Of a stretch of DNA of 64,000 bases, positions 19,582 through 27,761 are shown one piece after another. Positions within the stretch are counted from its first letter, which is position 1, and the number at the start of each line of letters is the position of its first letter. Where the stretch lies: NCBI GenBank assembly GCA_041397825.1, contig JAWKVX010000004.1, positions 186,001 through 250,000 on the forward strand. The letters are read 5' to 3'. The notes under the pieces were generated by a model. The model was given only the letters and a program-made list of their open reading frames with translations. It did not search any database and was not told the origin of the DNA. The translations under genes were made by a program, and so were the position numbers. This DNA is from JANNSX01 sp041397825. Lineage in GTDB: Bacteria; Pseudomonadota; Alphaproteobacteria; Rhizobiales; Hyphomicrobiaceae.

Positions 19582-20421
19582 ATGAGCCAAGGACCGTCAC
19601 ATTCTCCCGCAGCGACGCCAGACACGCGCGAGGACGGGCCGGAGTTCGACTTCGCGCCGCACCCGAGCGAGGCCCTGGTCGTCGATGTCGGCGGATTCGA
19701 GGGACCTCTCGATCTGTTGCTGGCCTTGGCGCGGACCCAGAAGGTCGATCTTGCGCAGATCTCCATGCTGGCGCTGGCCGAGCAGTATCTGAGGTTCATC
19801 GAGGAAGCGGAGAAGCTGCGCCTCGAGCTCGCCGCCGACTATCTGGTGATGGCCGCTTGGCTCGCCTTCCTCAAATCGAAGCTGCTGCTGCCGCGCGAGG
19901 AGGGGGAGGGCGACGAGCCGACGGGCGAGGAGCTGGCGCTCATGCTGTCGCACCGATTGAGACGGCTCGAGGCCATGCGAGAGTCTGCCCAGCAGCTCAT
20001 GCGCCGGCCGCGGCTCGGCCGGGATCAGTTCGCCCGCGGCATGCCGGAAGGCATCAAGGTCATCCGCGAGAGCACCTACACGGCCACCGTCTTCGATCTC
20101 TTGAAGGCGTATTGCGACCAGCGCCGACGCGCCAGCCCGGCCAAAGTGACGATACGGCAAAGGGTCGTCTGGTCGATCAAGGAGGCGCGCCAGCGGCTCG
20201 AGCGTCTGATCGGCGCCATCGGCGAGTGGGGCCGGCTCGACGGGTTCCTATTGCGCTATGCCGTGTCGGCGGAGCAGCGTCGGACCGCGCTCGCAAGCTC
20301 CTTCGGAGCCGTGCTCGAGCTGACGCGCGAAGGCCATCTGGAGTTGCGGCAGTCCGAGGCGTTCGGTCCTTTGATGGTGCGCCGGCGGGGCGCCGGCGAT
20401 GGGGAGGGCGCCAATCCATGA
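19582..20421 (+). CDS. scpA: segregation and condensation protein A
   Basis: Kleisin subunit of the SMC-ScpAB condensin complex, 279 residues. The N-terminal SMC-binding segment LVVDVGGFEGPLDLLLALAR and KVDLAQISMLALAEQYL are typical; the C-terminal winged-helix region is present (ALASSFGAVLELTREGHLEL). Its TGA (20419-20421) overlaps the ATG of scpB, so the two subunits are translationally coupled. Confidence 0.95.
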   Translation: MSQGPSHSPAATPDTREDGPEFDFAPHPSEALVVDVGGFEGPLDLLLALARTQKVDLAQISMLALAEQYLRFIEEAEKLRLELAADYLVMAAWLAFLKSKLLLPREEGEGDEPTGEELALMLSHRLRRLEAMRESAQQLMRRPRLGRDQFARGMPEGIKVIRESTYTATVFDLLKAYCDQRRRASPAKVTIRQRVVWSIKEARQRLERLIGAIGEWGRLDGFLLRYAVSAEQRRTALASSFGAVLELTREGHLELRQSEAFGPLMVRRRGAGDGEGANP

Positions 20422-21218
20422 GTGAGCATGAGCAAGAGGAGCGCCGGACCGTGCAACGCCCCGAGCCGCGTCCGCCGATGATCGAGGCCACCGTCGAGGG
20501 TGACGATCGGGCGTCGGATGCGCCGAGCGAGACCGGGGCCGCCGGCAGCAGCCCAGCCGTCGGTCTCGAGGCGAAGCTCCGGGTGTTGGAGGCGGTGTTG
20601 TTCGCGGCCAGCGAGCCGCTCGACGTCCGGACGCTAGCGGCCCAGCTGCCGGCCGGCGAGGATGTCGCGGCGCTGCTCGTCATCCTGCAGGACCGCTATC
20701 AACCGCGCGGCGTCAACCTCGTCCGGGTCGCTGGCAAATGGGCCTTCCGCACCGCAGCCGACCTCGCCTATCTGCTCGAACGCCAGCAGCAGGAGGAGCG
20801 ACGGCTGTCGAAGGCGGCGCTCGAGACGCTCGCCATCATCGCCTATCACCAGCCGGTGACGCGGGCAGAGATCGAGGAGATCCGAGGCGTCGTCATCTCC
20901 AAGGGCACCCTCGACGTGCTGCTGGAGACAGGCTGGGTGCGGTTGCGCGGCCGGCGTCGTGCTCCAGGCCGCCCCATTACCTATGGCACGACCGACCGCT
21001 TCCTCGAGCAGTTCGGTTTCGATAGCATCGCCGATCTGCCGGGGCTGGCCGAGCTCAAGGGGCTGGGCCTCCTCGACGGGCAACTGCCGGCTGGATTCGC
21101 CGTGCCCGATCCTCAGCTCCTCGCTGACCTGCAGCCGGACGAGCTGCCGCTCGAAGCTGCCGATGAGGAGGAGGACGGTGAGGGCGAGGAGCCATCGGAA
21201 GAGGCGTCCGGCGTCTGA
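20418..21218 (+). CDS. scpB: segregation and condensation protein B
   Basis: 266-residue condensin accessory subunit with two winged-helix domains: LRVLEAVLFAASEPLDVRTL, then LSKAALETLAIIAYHQPVTR and IEEIRGVVISKGTLDVLLE. The C-terminal tail is acidic (EEEDGEGEEPSEEAS). ATG 20418 overlaps the scpA stop in an ATGA arrangement. The reading frame stays open upstream within scpA, but conserved sequence begins here. Confidence 0.94.
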   Translation: MSEHEQEERRTVQRPEPRPPMIEATVEGDDRASDAPSETGAAGSSPAVGLEAKLRVLEAVLFAASEPLDVRTLAAQLPAGEDVAALLVILQDRYQPRGVNLVRVAGKWAFRTAADLAYLLERQQQEERRLSKAALETLAIIAYHQPVTRAEIEEIRGVVISKGTLDVLLETGWVRLRGRRRAPGRPITYGTTDRFLEQFGFDSIADLPGLAELKGLGLLDGQLPAGFAVPDPQLLADLQPDELPLEAADEEEDGEGEEPSEEASGV

Positions 21219-21243
21219 GTGCACGAAGGATTTGGAGTTGCGG

Positions 21244-22398
21244 GTGTCGGCGGCCAAGGACAACGATGTCGGTGATCGGGGCGGCGGTGCCCGGGCGTTT
21301 CGCGGCCCCGCGATCGCCAGCCGCGGCAAGGCAGCGGCGACCATCCCGGCCGAGCTCACCTTCGAGTCGGTAAGCCGGCGCTACGACACCATGCTGGCGC
21401 TCGATCGTGTCTCACTCGCCATCAGGCCGAGCGAGGTGGCGGCCATCCTCGGCCCCTCCGGCTGTGGCAAGACGACGTTGCTCAGGATCGCCGCCGGCAT
21501 CGAGAAACCTTCGGGCGGGCGCGTTCTTCTCGATGGTCTCGAGGTGGCCGGGCCCGAGCGCTTCGTGCCACCTGAGAAGCGCAATGTCGGTCTGATGTTC
21601 CAGGATTTCGCGCTCTTCCCGCATCTGACACTGCTCCAGAATGTCGCCTTCGGTTTGCGCTCGCTGCCGAGGGCTGAGGCCAAGCGTATCGCCATGACGG
21701 GTCTCGAGCGCGTCGGCCTCGCACATCTGGCCACGGAGCATCCGGCGCGGCTCTCCGGTGGCGAGCAGCAGCGCGTCGCCCTGGCGCGGGCGATTGCGCC
21801 GCGGCCGGGCGTGTTGCTGATGGATGAGCCCTTTTCCGGCCTCGACGTCGGACTGCGCGCTGCGATGCAGGAGGAGACGCTCGCCATTCTCCGCGAGACG
21901 CACGCGACCTCGCTGATCGTCACCCACGATCCCGAGGAAGCCATGCGTCTGTCGGATCGAATCATCGTTCTGAAGGCCGGGCGGATCGTCCAGGAGGGGA
22001 GCGCGGAGGCGCTCTATGATGCGCCTGCCGATCTGTTCATCGCGCGGCTGTTCGCCGAGGTGGCGGAAATCAGGGGGGTCGTTCGCAGCGGCACGGTCGA
22101 GACGCCGTTCGGCAGGGTGCCGGCGAAGGGCTTGGCCGAAGGCGCCGAGGCGATCGTCTGTGTCCGGCAACGCAGCATCGACATCGGGGCGGCGGGCACC
22201 GGAACGGCGGCCAAAGTGATCGGCCGTCGCTTTCTCGGGGAATGGGTGGCGCTGCATGTCGCCGTTGCGGGGCTCGACGAGCCGATCAGCATTCGCGTGG
22301 CGGGCGAAGGTGCACCGGAGACCGGGATCGAGATTGGCCTTAATGTTGACGCCGCAACTGTCTCGATCTTCCCAGGCGAGGAGCGGAATTCCAAGTAG
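21244..22398 (+). CDS. orphan ABC transporter ATP-binding protein (FbpC/PotA-like)
   Basis: 384-residue ABC ATPase of the importer class. Walker A GPSGCGKTT is at about 70-78, signature LSGGEQQRVALARAIA at about 170, Walker B LLMDEPFSGLD just after, and the H-loop in LIVTHDPEEAM. The C-terminal ~120 residues look like a TOBE-type regulatory domain as in iron(III) or polyamine importers (GRRFLGEWVALHVAV). No permease or binding protein lies next to it. GTG 21244 is the best start, with GGAG six bases upstream; TTG codons at 21232 or 21238 are alternatives. Its place between scpB and tatA interrupts a usually tight block. Confidence 0.85.
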   Translation: MSAAKDNDVGDRGGGARAFRGPAIASRGKAAATIPAELTFESVSRRYDTMLALDRVSLAIRPSEVAAILGPSGCGKTTLLRIAAGIEKPSGGRVLLDGLEVAGPERFVPPEKRNVGLMFQDFALFPHLTLLQNVAFGLRSLPRAEAKRIAMTGLERVGLAHLATEHPARLSGGEQQRVALARAIAPRPGVLLMDEPFSGLDVGLRAAMQEETLAILRETHATSLIVTHDPEEAMRLSDRIIVLKAGRIVQEGSAEALYDAPADLFIARLFAEVAEIRGVVRSGTVETPFGRVPAKGLAEGAEAIVCVRQRSIDIGAAGTGTAAKVIGRRFLGEWVALHVAVAGLDEPISIRVAGEGAPETGIEIGLNVDAATVSIFPGEERNSK

Positions 22399-22691
22399 CG
22401 TCATGGCGTTAAGCCCGATCGTCGATCAGACCTGCTTGCCTTGCGAGGACTGCACCTTTCTGCGATAGTTCTAGCGAGCAAAGCCGTCGCCAAGATGCGG
22501 GTCCAGCCTTTGTCAGGATGCGTTCAGCGGCAGGCGGCTAGGTTGGCTGAAAGATTGTCCTGGAGTTGCCCGGCAACGGCGACGACTTCCGTGTCCTCGA
22601 CCGCGATCGACAGCCGTTAATTCGGTGCCGATCGTGAGAGGGGTGCGGCGGCCGGTGTGGGCAGGCTCCGCAGACGGTTCAAGGAGTAGCT

Positions 22692-22922
22692 ATGATGGGT
22701 CTCAGCACCTGGCATTTGATCATTCTTCTCGCCATTGTCGTGCTGGTGTTCGGTGCCGGTCGCATCTCGGGCGTCATGGGCGACGTCGCCAAGGGCATCA
22801 AGAGCTTCAAGAAGGGGCTGGCTGACGACGACGAGTCGCCCCCCGAGACCGCGAAGTCCATCAGCCACGGTGGCGACCGCACGGTTGCTGGCTCAGAGCC
22901 GCTGCGGAACGAGAAGTCCTGA
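22692..22922 (+). CDS. tatA: Sec-independent protein translocase subunit TatA
   Basis: 76-residue Tat pore subunit: short periplasmic N terminus, one transmembrane helix (LIILLAIVVLVFGAGRI), and an amphipathic helix (VAKGIKSFKKGLADDD) containing the FKKG motif. Starts with two consecutive ATGs (22692, 22695); AAGGAG precedes. First of the tatABC operon. The 293 bases before it (22399-22691) hold no supported gene. Confidence 0.95.
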   Translation: MMGLSTWHLIILLAIVVLVFGAGRISGVMGDVAKGIKSFKKGLADDDESPPETAKSISHGGDRTVAGSEPLRNEKS

Positions 22923-23001
22923 GCGAGGCCTCGACGCCCGTCGTCTGGTTCTTACGAGGGCCCAGGCGCGAGTCCGGCCTCCTGAGTGAACGGCTAGCCC
23001 T

Positions 23002-23463
23002 ATGTTCAATTTGGATTGGACCGAGCTGCTGATCATCGCGGTGATCGCCGTGCTGGTGGTCGGCCCGAAAGAGCTGCCGGGCATGCTGCGTACGATCGGC
23101 CAATATGTCGGGAAGATGCGCAAGGTCGCGGGCGAGTTCCGCAACCAGTTCGACCAGGCGATGAAGGAGGCCGAGCTGGATGGCGTGCAGCAGGCCATCA
23201 AGGACACCAAGGCCGTCGTAAATCAGGTCAACCCCGTGCATGAGCTGAAGAAGGCCGTGCTCGAGGCCGATACCACGGTCAAAGAGATCAGCAAGACCGT
23301 CGACGAGAAGCCCGGTGTCAATGGGGCAACGGCGAGCGCCACGCCGGCCGTGGGAGCGACCGTGACGCCACCTCCGCCCCCGACCTCGGAGGAGAAGCGC
23401 ACCGTGGCTCAGCGTGCGGCCGATGCCTGGAAGAAGGCGGCCGGCGACGAGAGCGGGGCCTGA
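23002..23463 (+). CDS. tatB: Sec-independent protein translocase subunit TatB
   Basis: 153-residue Tat receptor-complex subunit: MFNLDWTELLIIAVIAVLVV with the family's Pro-Glu-Leu-Pro (GPKELPG) ending the membrane helix, then a long amphipathic helix (QYVGKMRKVAGEFRNQFDQA) and a Pro/Thr-rich C-terminal tail. It lies between tatA and tatC; tatC starts three bases after its stop. Confidence 0.95.
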   Translation: MFNLDWTELLIIAVIAVLVVGPKELPGMLRTIGQYVGKMRKVAGEFRNQFDQAMKEAELDGVQQAIKDTKAVVNQVNPVHELKKAVLEADTTVKEISKTVDEKPGVNGATASATPAVGATVTPPPPPTSEEKRTVAQRAADAWKKAAGDESGA

Positions 23464-23466
23464 GCC

Positions 23467-24339
23467 ATGGCCGAGGAGCCGACACCGCCTCAAAAAGTCG
23501 AGAGCAAGCCCGTGCAGCCACCGGTCAATGTGGCGACGCCATCGGGCGCCCCGAAGGGGCCGACTCCGGAGGACCTGGCTGAGATCGAGGCCTCCAAGGC
23601 ACCGCTGCTCGATCATCTGATCGAGCTGCGGCAGCGGTTGTTCTACGCAGTGATCGCCATCGCCTTAGGCTTCATCGTCTGCTTCGCGTTCGCCCAGCCG
23701 ATCTACAACATTCTCGTCTGGCCCTATAAGCTTGCTGCGGGCACCGCTCAGCCGATCGAGATGATCTATACGGCGCCGCAGGAGTTCCTCTTCACCCAGA
23801 TGAAGCTCGCGCTGTTCGGTGCCATCTTCATCACATTTCCGATCCTGGCCGGTCAGCTCTACATGTTCGTGGCCCCCGGCCTTTATCGCCACGAGCGCAA
23901 CGTCTTCGTACCCTATCTGATCGCCACGCCTCTTCTGTTCGTGCTCGGTGCGCTCTTCGTCTATTTCATCATCATGCCGTTCGCGATGCGCTTCTTTCTT
24001 TCGATGCAGCAGCTCGATGGCGATGTGCACATCCAGCTCCAGGCACGCGTGAGCGAGTATCTGAGCCTCATCATGTGGCTGATCCTGGCGTTCGGTGTCT
24101 CGTTCCAGTTGCCGGTGGTGCTGACGCTGCTCGGTCGCATCGGCATCGTGTCGTCGTCCGGGCTGAAAACCAAGCGGCGCTGGGCCGTGCTCGGCATCGC
24201 CATTCTCGCCGCCATCGTAACGCCACCCGATCCCTTCTCGATGCTCTCGCTGATGATCCCCACCTATCTGCTCTACGAGGCCTCGATCTGGATCGTGGGG
24301 CGGATCGAGCGGCGCCGTGCGGCTGCCCAGGCTGGTTGA
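23467..24339 (+). CDS. tatC: Sec-independent protein translocase subunit TatC
   Basis: 290-residue six-helix core of the Tat translocase, which recognises twin-arginine signal peptides. Conserved elements: LLDHLIELRQRLFYAVIAI at the first helix, the periplasmic loop IYTAPQEFLFTQMKLALFG, YRHERNVFVPYL, and IVTPPDPFSMLSLMIPTYLL. There is an unusually long hydrophilic Pro-rich N-terminal extension of about 45 residues before the first helix. Confidence 0.95.
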   Translation: MAEEPTPPQKVESKPVQPPVNVATPSGAPKGPTPEDLAEIEASKAPLLDHLIELRQRLFYAVIAIALGFIVCFAFAQPIYNILVWPYKLAAGTAQPIEMIYTAPQEFLFTQMKLALFGAIFITFPILAGQLYMFVAPGLYRHERNVFVPYLIATPLLFVLGALFVYFIIMPFAMRFFLSMQQLDGDVHIQLQARVSEYLSLIMWLILAFGVSFQLPVVLTLLGRIGIVSSSGLKTKRRWAVLGIAILAAIVTPPDPFSMLSLMIPTYLLYEASIWIVGRIERRRAAAQAG

Positions 24340-24371
24340 GTCCTCTCCAAGGGCTCCGGTGTCTCGCGCAT

Positions 24372-24404
24372 CGGCTGGCGATCAGCCGCGTCACACGGCG
24401 GCTG
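24372..24404 (+). promoter_or_regulatory. two mutually exclusive GC-rich hairpins upstream of serS
   Basis: Arm A CGGCTG (24372-24377) can pair with arm B CAGCCG (24383-24388); arm B extended, CAGCCGC (24383-24389), can instead pair with arm C GCGGCTG (24398-24404). The two stems cannot form together. There is no T-run after either, so this is not a classical terminator. In DNA this GC-rich it may be chance. Confidence 0.25.
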
Positions 24405-24470
24405 GACCGGCAGCACGGCCCGGCCTATAGCCTTCCATGACATCGGACACGTTGAACTGAGGTGCCGGCC

Positions 24471-25763
24471 GTGCACGACATCCGCTTGATCCGCGAGACC
24501 CCCGACGCCTTTGACAGAGCCCTTGCCCGCAGAGGGCTGCCGGCAATGTCGGCCGAGATTCTGAGGCGCGACGAGGCCCGGCGCATGCATCTGACGAAGC
24601 TGCAGGAGGCGCAGGCGCGCCGCAACGCGGCGTCGAAGGAGATCGGCAAGGCCAAGGGTGCCAAGGACGAGGCACTGGCGCAAAAGCTCATGCAGGAGGT
24701 CGCCGACCTCAAGAGTTTCATCCAGCAGGGCGAGGAGGAGGAGCGCGCTCTCGACCGTGCCGTCGTCGAGATGCTCGAGACGCTTCCGAACCTGCCGCGC
24801 GACGACGTGCCGGACGGTAAGGATGCGGAGGATAACGCGTGCGTGCGCACCGTCGGCACGCCGCCCGAGTTCCAATTCGAGCCCAAGCAGCATTTCGAAA
24901 TCGGCGAAGGCCTGGGGCTCATGGATTTCGAGACGGCGGCGAAGATCTCCGGTGCTCGCTTCGTCGTGCTCAAAGGCCAGCTCGCGCGGCTCGAGCGGGC
25001 GATCGCGCAATTCATGCTCGACATCCACACGGCGCCAGCGAACGGTCGGATCGGCGGCTACACCGAGCATCAGGTGCCGTATCTGGTGAGGTCTGAGGCG
25101 GTCTACGGCACCGGCAGCCTGCCGAAATTCGCCGAAGATCTGTTCCAGACCACGAACGACTACTGGCTCATCCCGACCGCCGAGGTTCCGCTCACGAATG
25201 TCGTCCGTGAACAGATCGTCGCCGAGGCCGACCTCCCCATGCGCCTGACCGCCTGGACGCCCTGCTTCCGCTCCGAGGCGGGATCGGCCGGCAAGGACGT
25301 GCGCGGCATGATCCGCCAGCACCAGTTCTCGAAGGTCGAGCTCGTCTCCATCACGACGCCAGAGCAGAGCTTGGACGAGCACGAGCGCATGACGGCCTCA
25401 GCGGAGGAGGTGTTGAAGCGGTTGGGTCTCGCCTATCGTGTCATGTTGCTCTGCACCGGTGATATGGGCTTTGCCTCCCAGAAAACCTACGACATCGAAG
25501 TGTGGCTGCCCGGGCAGAACGCCTATCGCGAGATTTCGAGCTGCTCGGTCTGCGGCGATTTCCAGGCGCGGCGCATGAACGCCCGCTACCGTCCCAAGGA
25601 CAGCAAGGAGACGCGCTTCGTGCACACCTTGAACGGCTCGGGCCTCGCCGTCGGTCGGACCCTGATCGCCATTCTCGAGAACTATCAGAATGCAGACGGC
25701 ACCGTCACAATCCCGCAAGCGCTCGGGCCCTACATGGGTGGGCTAACACGCTTGGGAAGCTGA
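24471..25763 (+). CDS. serS: serine--tRNA ligase
   Basis: Class II synthetase charging tRNA-Ser and tRNA-Sec-type acceptors, 430 residues. It has the N-terminal antiparallel coiled coil (about 30-100) that grips the long variable arm, then motif 2 (TPCFRSEAGSAGKDVRGMIR) and motif 3 (NGSGLAVGRTLIAILENYQN). GTG 24471 is chosen: GAGG lies eight bases upstream and the protein then starts MHDIRLIRETPDAFD, as in relatives. A GTG at 24462 would overlap that ribosome site. Confidence 0.96.
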   Translation: MHDIRLIRETPDAFDRALARRGLPAMSAEILRRDEARRMHLTKLQEAQARRNAASKEIGKAKGAKDEALAQKLMQEVADLKSFIQQGEEEERALDRAVVEMLETLPNLPRDDVPDGKDAEDNACVRTVGTPPEFQFEPKQHFEIGEGLGLMDFETAAKISGARFVVLKGQLARLERAIAQFMLDIHTAPANGRIGGYTEHQVPYLVRSEAVYGTGSLPKFAEDLFQTTNDYWLIPTAEVPLTNVVREQIVAEADLPMRLTAWTPCFRSEAGSAGKDVRGMIRQHQFSKVELVSITTPEQSLDEHERMTASAEEVLKRLGLAYRVMLLCTGDMGFASQKTYDIEVWLPGQNAYREISSCSVCGDFQARRMNARYRPKDSKETRFVHTLNGSGLAVGRTLIAILENYQNADGTVTIPQALGPYMGGLTRLGS

Positions 25764-25782
25764 CACCAGCGAAAGCGATAGA

Positions 25783-26541
25783 ATGCGCATTCTCCTGACC
25801 AACGACGATGGCATCGACGCGCCAGGGCTGCATGCGCTGCGCGAAATCGCAGGCAAGCTCTCCGACGACGTTTGGGTGGTGGCACCGGAGACCAATCAGT
25901 CCGGCAAAGGTCACTCGCTATCGCTGCACGAGCCGCTCAGACTGCGCCGGCTGGGCGAAAAGGCGTTCGCCGTGCGTGGCACACCGACAGATTGCGTGAT
26001 CATGGCCGTGCGCCACGTGCTCGAAGGCCAGCTGCCGGATCTCGTGCTCTCCGGCATCAACCGTGGCGCCAACATGGCCGAGGACATGACCTATTCCGGC
26101 ACCATCGCCGGCGCTTTCGAGGGAACGCTGGTCGGCTGCCGCTCGATGGCGCTGTCGCAATCGTTCGGCTCGCAGAGCAAGGCGCCGCGCTGGGAGACGG
26201 CCATCGAGCATGGGCCCGATCTCCTCCGCAAGCTTCTTTCGGCGGAGTGGGAGGAGGGGACCCTCATGAACATCAACTTTCCTGACCGTGCACCCGATGA
26301 GGTTGCGGGCACGCGCATCACGCGCCAAGGCCGACGCGATCCCGGGCTGCTCGGCATCGATGCGCGCCAGGATACCTGGGGCGAGGCTTATTTCTGGCTC
26401 TCCTACAACCGCCGCCGCTCGGCGGCCACGGCCGGCACCGATCTCGAGGCGATCTATCAGGGTGCGATTTCAGTTACGCCGCTACATCTCGACATGACGC
26501 ACGACCCCATGCGCGAGCGTCTGGCGAAGCTGATCGAGTAG
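25783..26541 (+). CDS. surE: 5'/3'-nucleotidase SurE
   Basis: 252-residue metal-dependent nucleotidase acting on nucleoside monophosphates and short polyphosphates. The N terminus MRILLTNDDGIDAPGL supplies the metal residues Asp8 and Asp9; SGKGHSLSLHEPL and LVLSGINRGANMAEDMTYSG complete the site. It follows serS by 19 bases. The pcm gene that often follows surE is absent here; the next gene is a convergent M48 peptidase. Confidence 0.95.
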   Translation: MRILLTNDDGIDAPGLHALREIAGKLSDDVWVVAPETNQSGKGHSLSLHEPLRLRRLGEKAFAVRGTPTDCVIMAVRHVLEGQLPDLVLSGINRGANMAEDMTYSGTIAGAFEGTLVGCRSMALSQSFGSQSKAPRWETAIEHGPDLLRKLLSAEWEEGTLMNINFPDRAPDEVAGTRITRQGRRDPGLLGIDARQDTWGEAYFWLSYNRRRSAATAGTDLEAIYQGAISVTPLHLDMTHDPMRERLAKLIE

Positions 26542-27620
26542 TCGCCCCTCAGAACCACAATCCCGTCAGCCGGTAACGCGGCCTGAGCGAGCCTGGACCG
26601 CGACCGACCATGGTCACCATCGGTGTTTCCTCGACGGTGAGGGGGATGCTGCGGAACCGCCTCGATGCGCTCGAGGCGAGCCAGTCGCGCCTCGGTCGGC
26701 GGATGCGAGCGGAGCAGTGACGGCATCGGGATGCGCCGGCTCGGCAGCACGAGGTCCTCGACGAGGCTGCCCTGATAGCGCTCGACTTTCTGGAGCGCCG
26801 CGGCGACCAGGCGTGGATTGCCGGTCAGGCGCACGGCATCGAGGTCGGCGTCGAACTCGCGTTTGCGCGATAGGGCGGACTGCAGCATGTTGCCGAGGGC
26901 CGGCGTCGCCAGCAGGGCGAGGATGGCGAGCCAGGGCATGCGCGCATGGCCCGAGAGGTAGTCCGGCAGGCTGACGATCGCCAGGACCGCACCCGAGAGC
27001 CACATCACCTGCATGACGCGCATCATGGTGTCGGCGCGCGACATCAATCGGAGATCGTCATTGCGGATGTGGCTCAACTCGTGCGCCAGGACGGCTGCGA
27101 CCTCGGCGATATCGAGCTTGCGCAGAAGACCCTCGGTCAGGGCGATGGCGGCTCTTTCTGGACGACCGGCCGCGAACGCGTTCACGGTCAGGCTGGGAAT
27201 GACGAAGAGTTTTGGCACCTGCTTCAGCCCCGCCCGGAGGGCGAGCTCATCGGCAAGCCGGTAGTAGGCAAGGCCATGCCTCAGATCCATCGGCTCGGCC
27301 CGATAGAAGCGCATCGTCGCCTCGGGCGGGAGATGCGGCGCCGCCATGGTCAGGAAGATCATCGTCGCGACTGCGGCTGCGACCCCAATCCACGACCAGA
27401 GCAGGAAGCTTGTGAAGGCTGCAATGAGGCCGATCAGCCCGACGAGGGCGAGATCCGACGGATCGCTGTGTCGCAAGGGCTCGAGACGTTGCATCAGACG
27501 GGGTGAGAGGCCGATCCGGCCACGAACCGACTCGATCGCAGCCTCCGAGAGAGCGGGCGGCTCCGGCGCAACTGCCGAGTCCGGCTGGGACTCCGCGATC
27601 TTGAAATAACGTCTCGTCAT
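26457..27620 (-). CDS. M48 family zinc metalloprotease, apparent C-terminal frameshift
   Basis: HtpX/Ste24-like membrane metalloprotease, 387 residues as read. The zinc motif is HELSH in VLAHELSHIRNDD; the third ligand is the Glu of KREFDADLDA. Two N-terminal hydrophobic segments (LALVGLIGLIAAFTSFLLWS, GVAAAVATMIFLTMAA) and two more after the zinc site place it in the inner membrane. ATG 27620 follows a GGGGGG tract. The last ~67 codons look wrong: they are Arg/His/Ser-rich and run 85 bases into surE antisense, whereas the neighbouring frame gives a family-like tail ending at 26549 (see separate entry). The true product is probably about 356 residues. Confidence 0.82.
   Translation of the reverse strand: MTRRYFKIAESQPDSAVAPEPPALSEAAIESVRGRIGLSPRLMQRLEPLRHSDPSDLALVGLIGLIAAFTSFLLWSWIGVAAAVATMIFLTMAAPHLPPEATMRFYRAEPMDLRHGLAYYRLADELALRAGLKQVPKLFVIPSLTVNAFAAGRPERAAIALTEGLLRKLDIAEVAAVLAHELSHIRNDDLRLMSRADTMMRVMQVMWLSGAVLAIVSLPDYLSGHARMPWLAILALLATPALGNMLQSALSRKREFDADLDAVRLTGNPRLVAAALQKVERYQGSLVEDLVLPSRRIPMPSLLRSHPPTEARLARLERIEAVPQHPPHRRGNTDGDHGRSRSRLAQAALPADGIVVLRGDYSISFARRSRMGSCVMSRCSGVTEIAP
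26549..26663 (-). other. alternative-frame C terminus of the M48 protease (probable +1 frameshift)
   Basis: If one base is skipped near 26657-26663 (ccgcctc on the plus strand), the protein continues RFRSIPLTVEETPMV, then VGRGPGSLRPRYRLTGLWF, and stops at a TGA (26549-26551). The RPRYR-x2-G-x-W ending resembles alphaproteobacterial M48 proteases as I remember them. It would also end seven bases from surE rather than overlapping it. It may be a sequencing error or a real frameshift. Confidence 0.65.
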
Positions 27621-27761
27621 CGCCGGCCCCCCGACGGTGCCACCGGGCCGTCGAGCCGGACCCGGTTTCAGCTCGGCGGAGCGTGCCAGGCAATCGCGCC
27701 GTTTCCATGGCGCGCCGGCCATGCACCAGTCACGCCGGAGAGGCGATTGCTCGCTAAACCG

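Noticed and set aside
22403..22468. 21-codon frame with Cys-x2-Cys-x2-Cys between the ABC ATPase and tatA
   Set aside because: The cysteine spacing caught the eye, but there is no ribosome site and the frame is too short to support without homologues.
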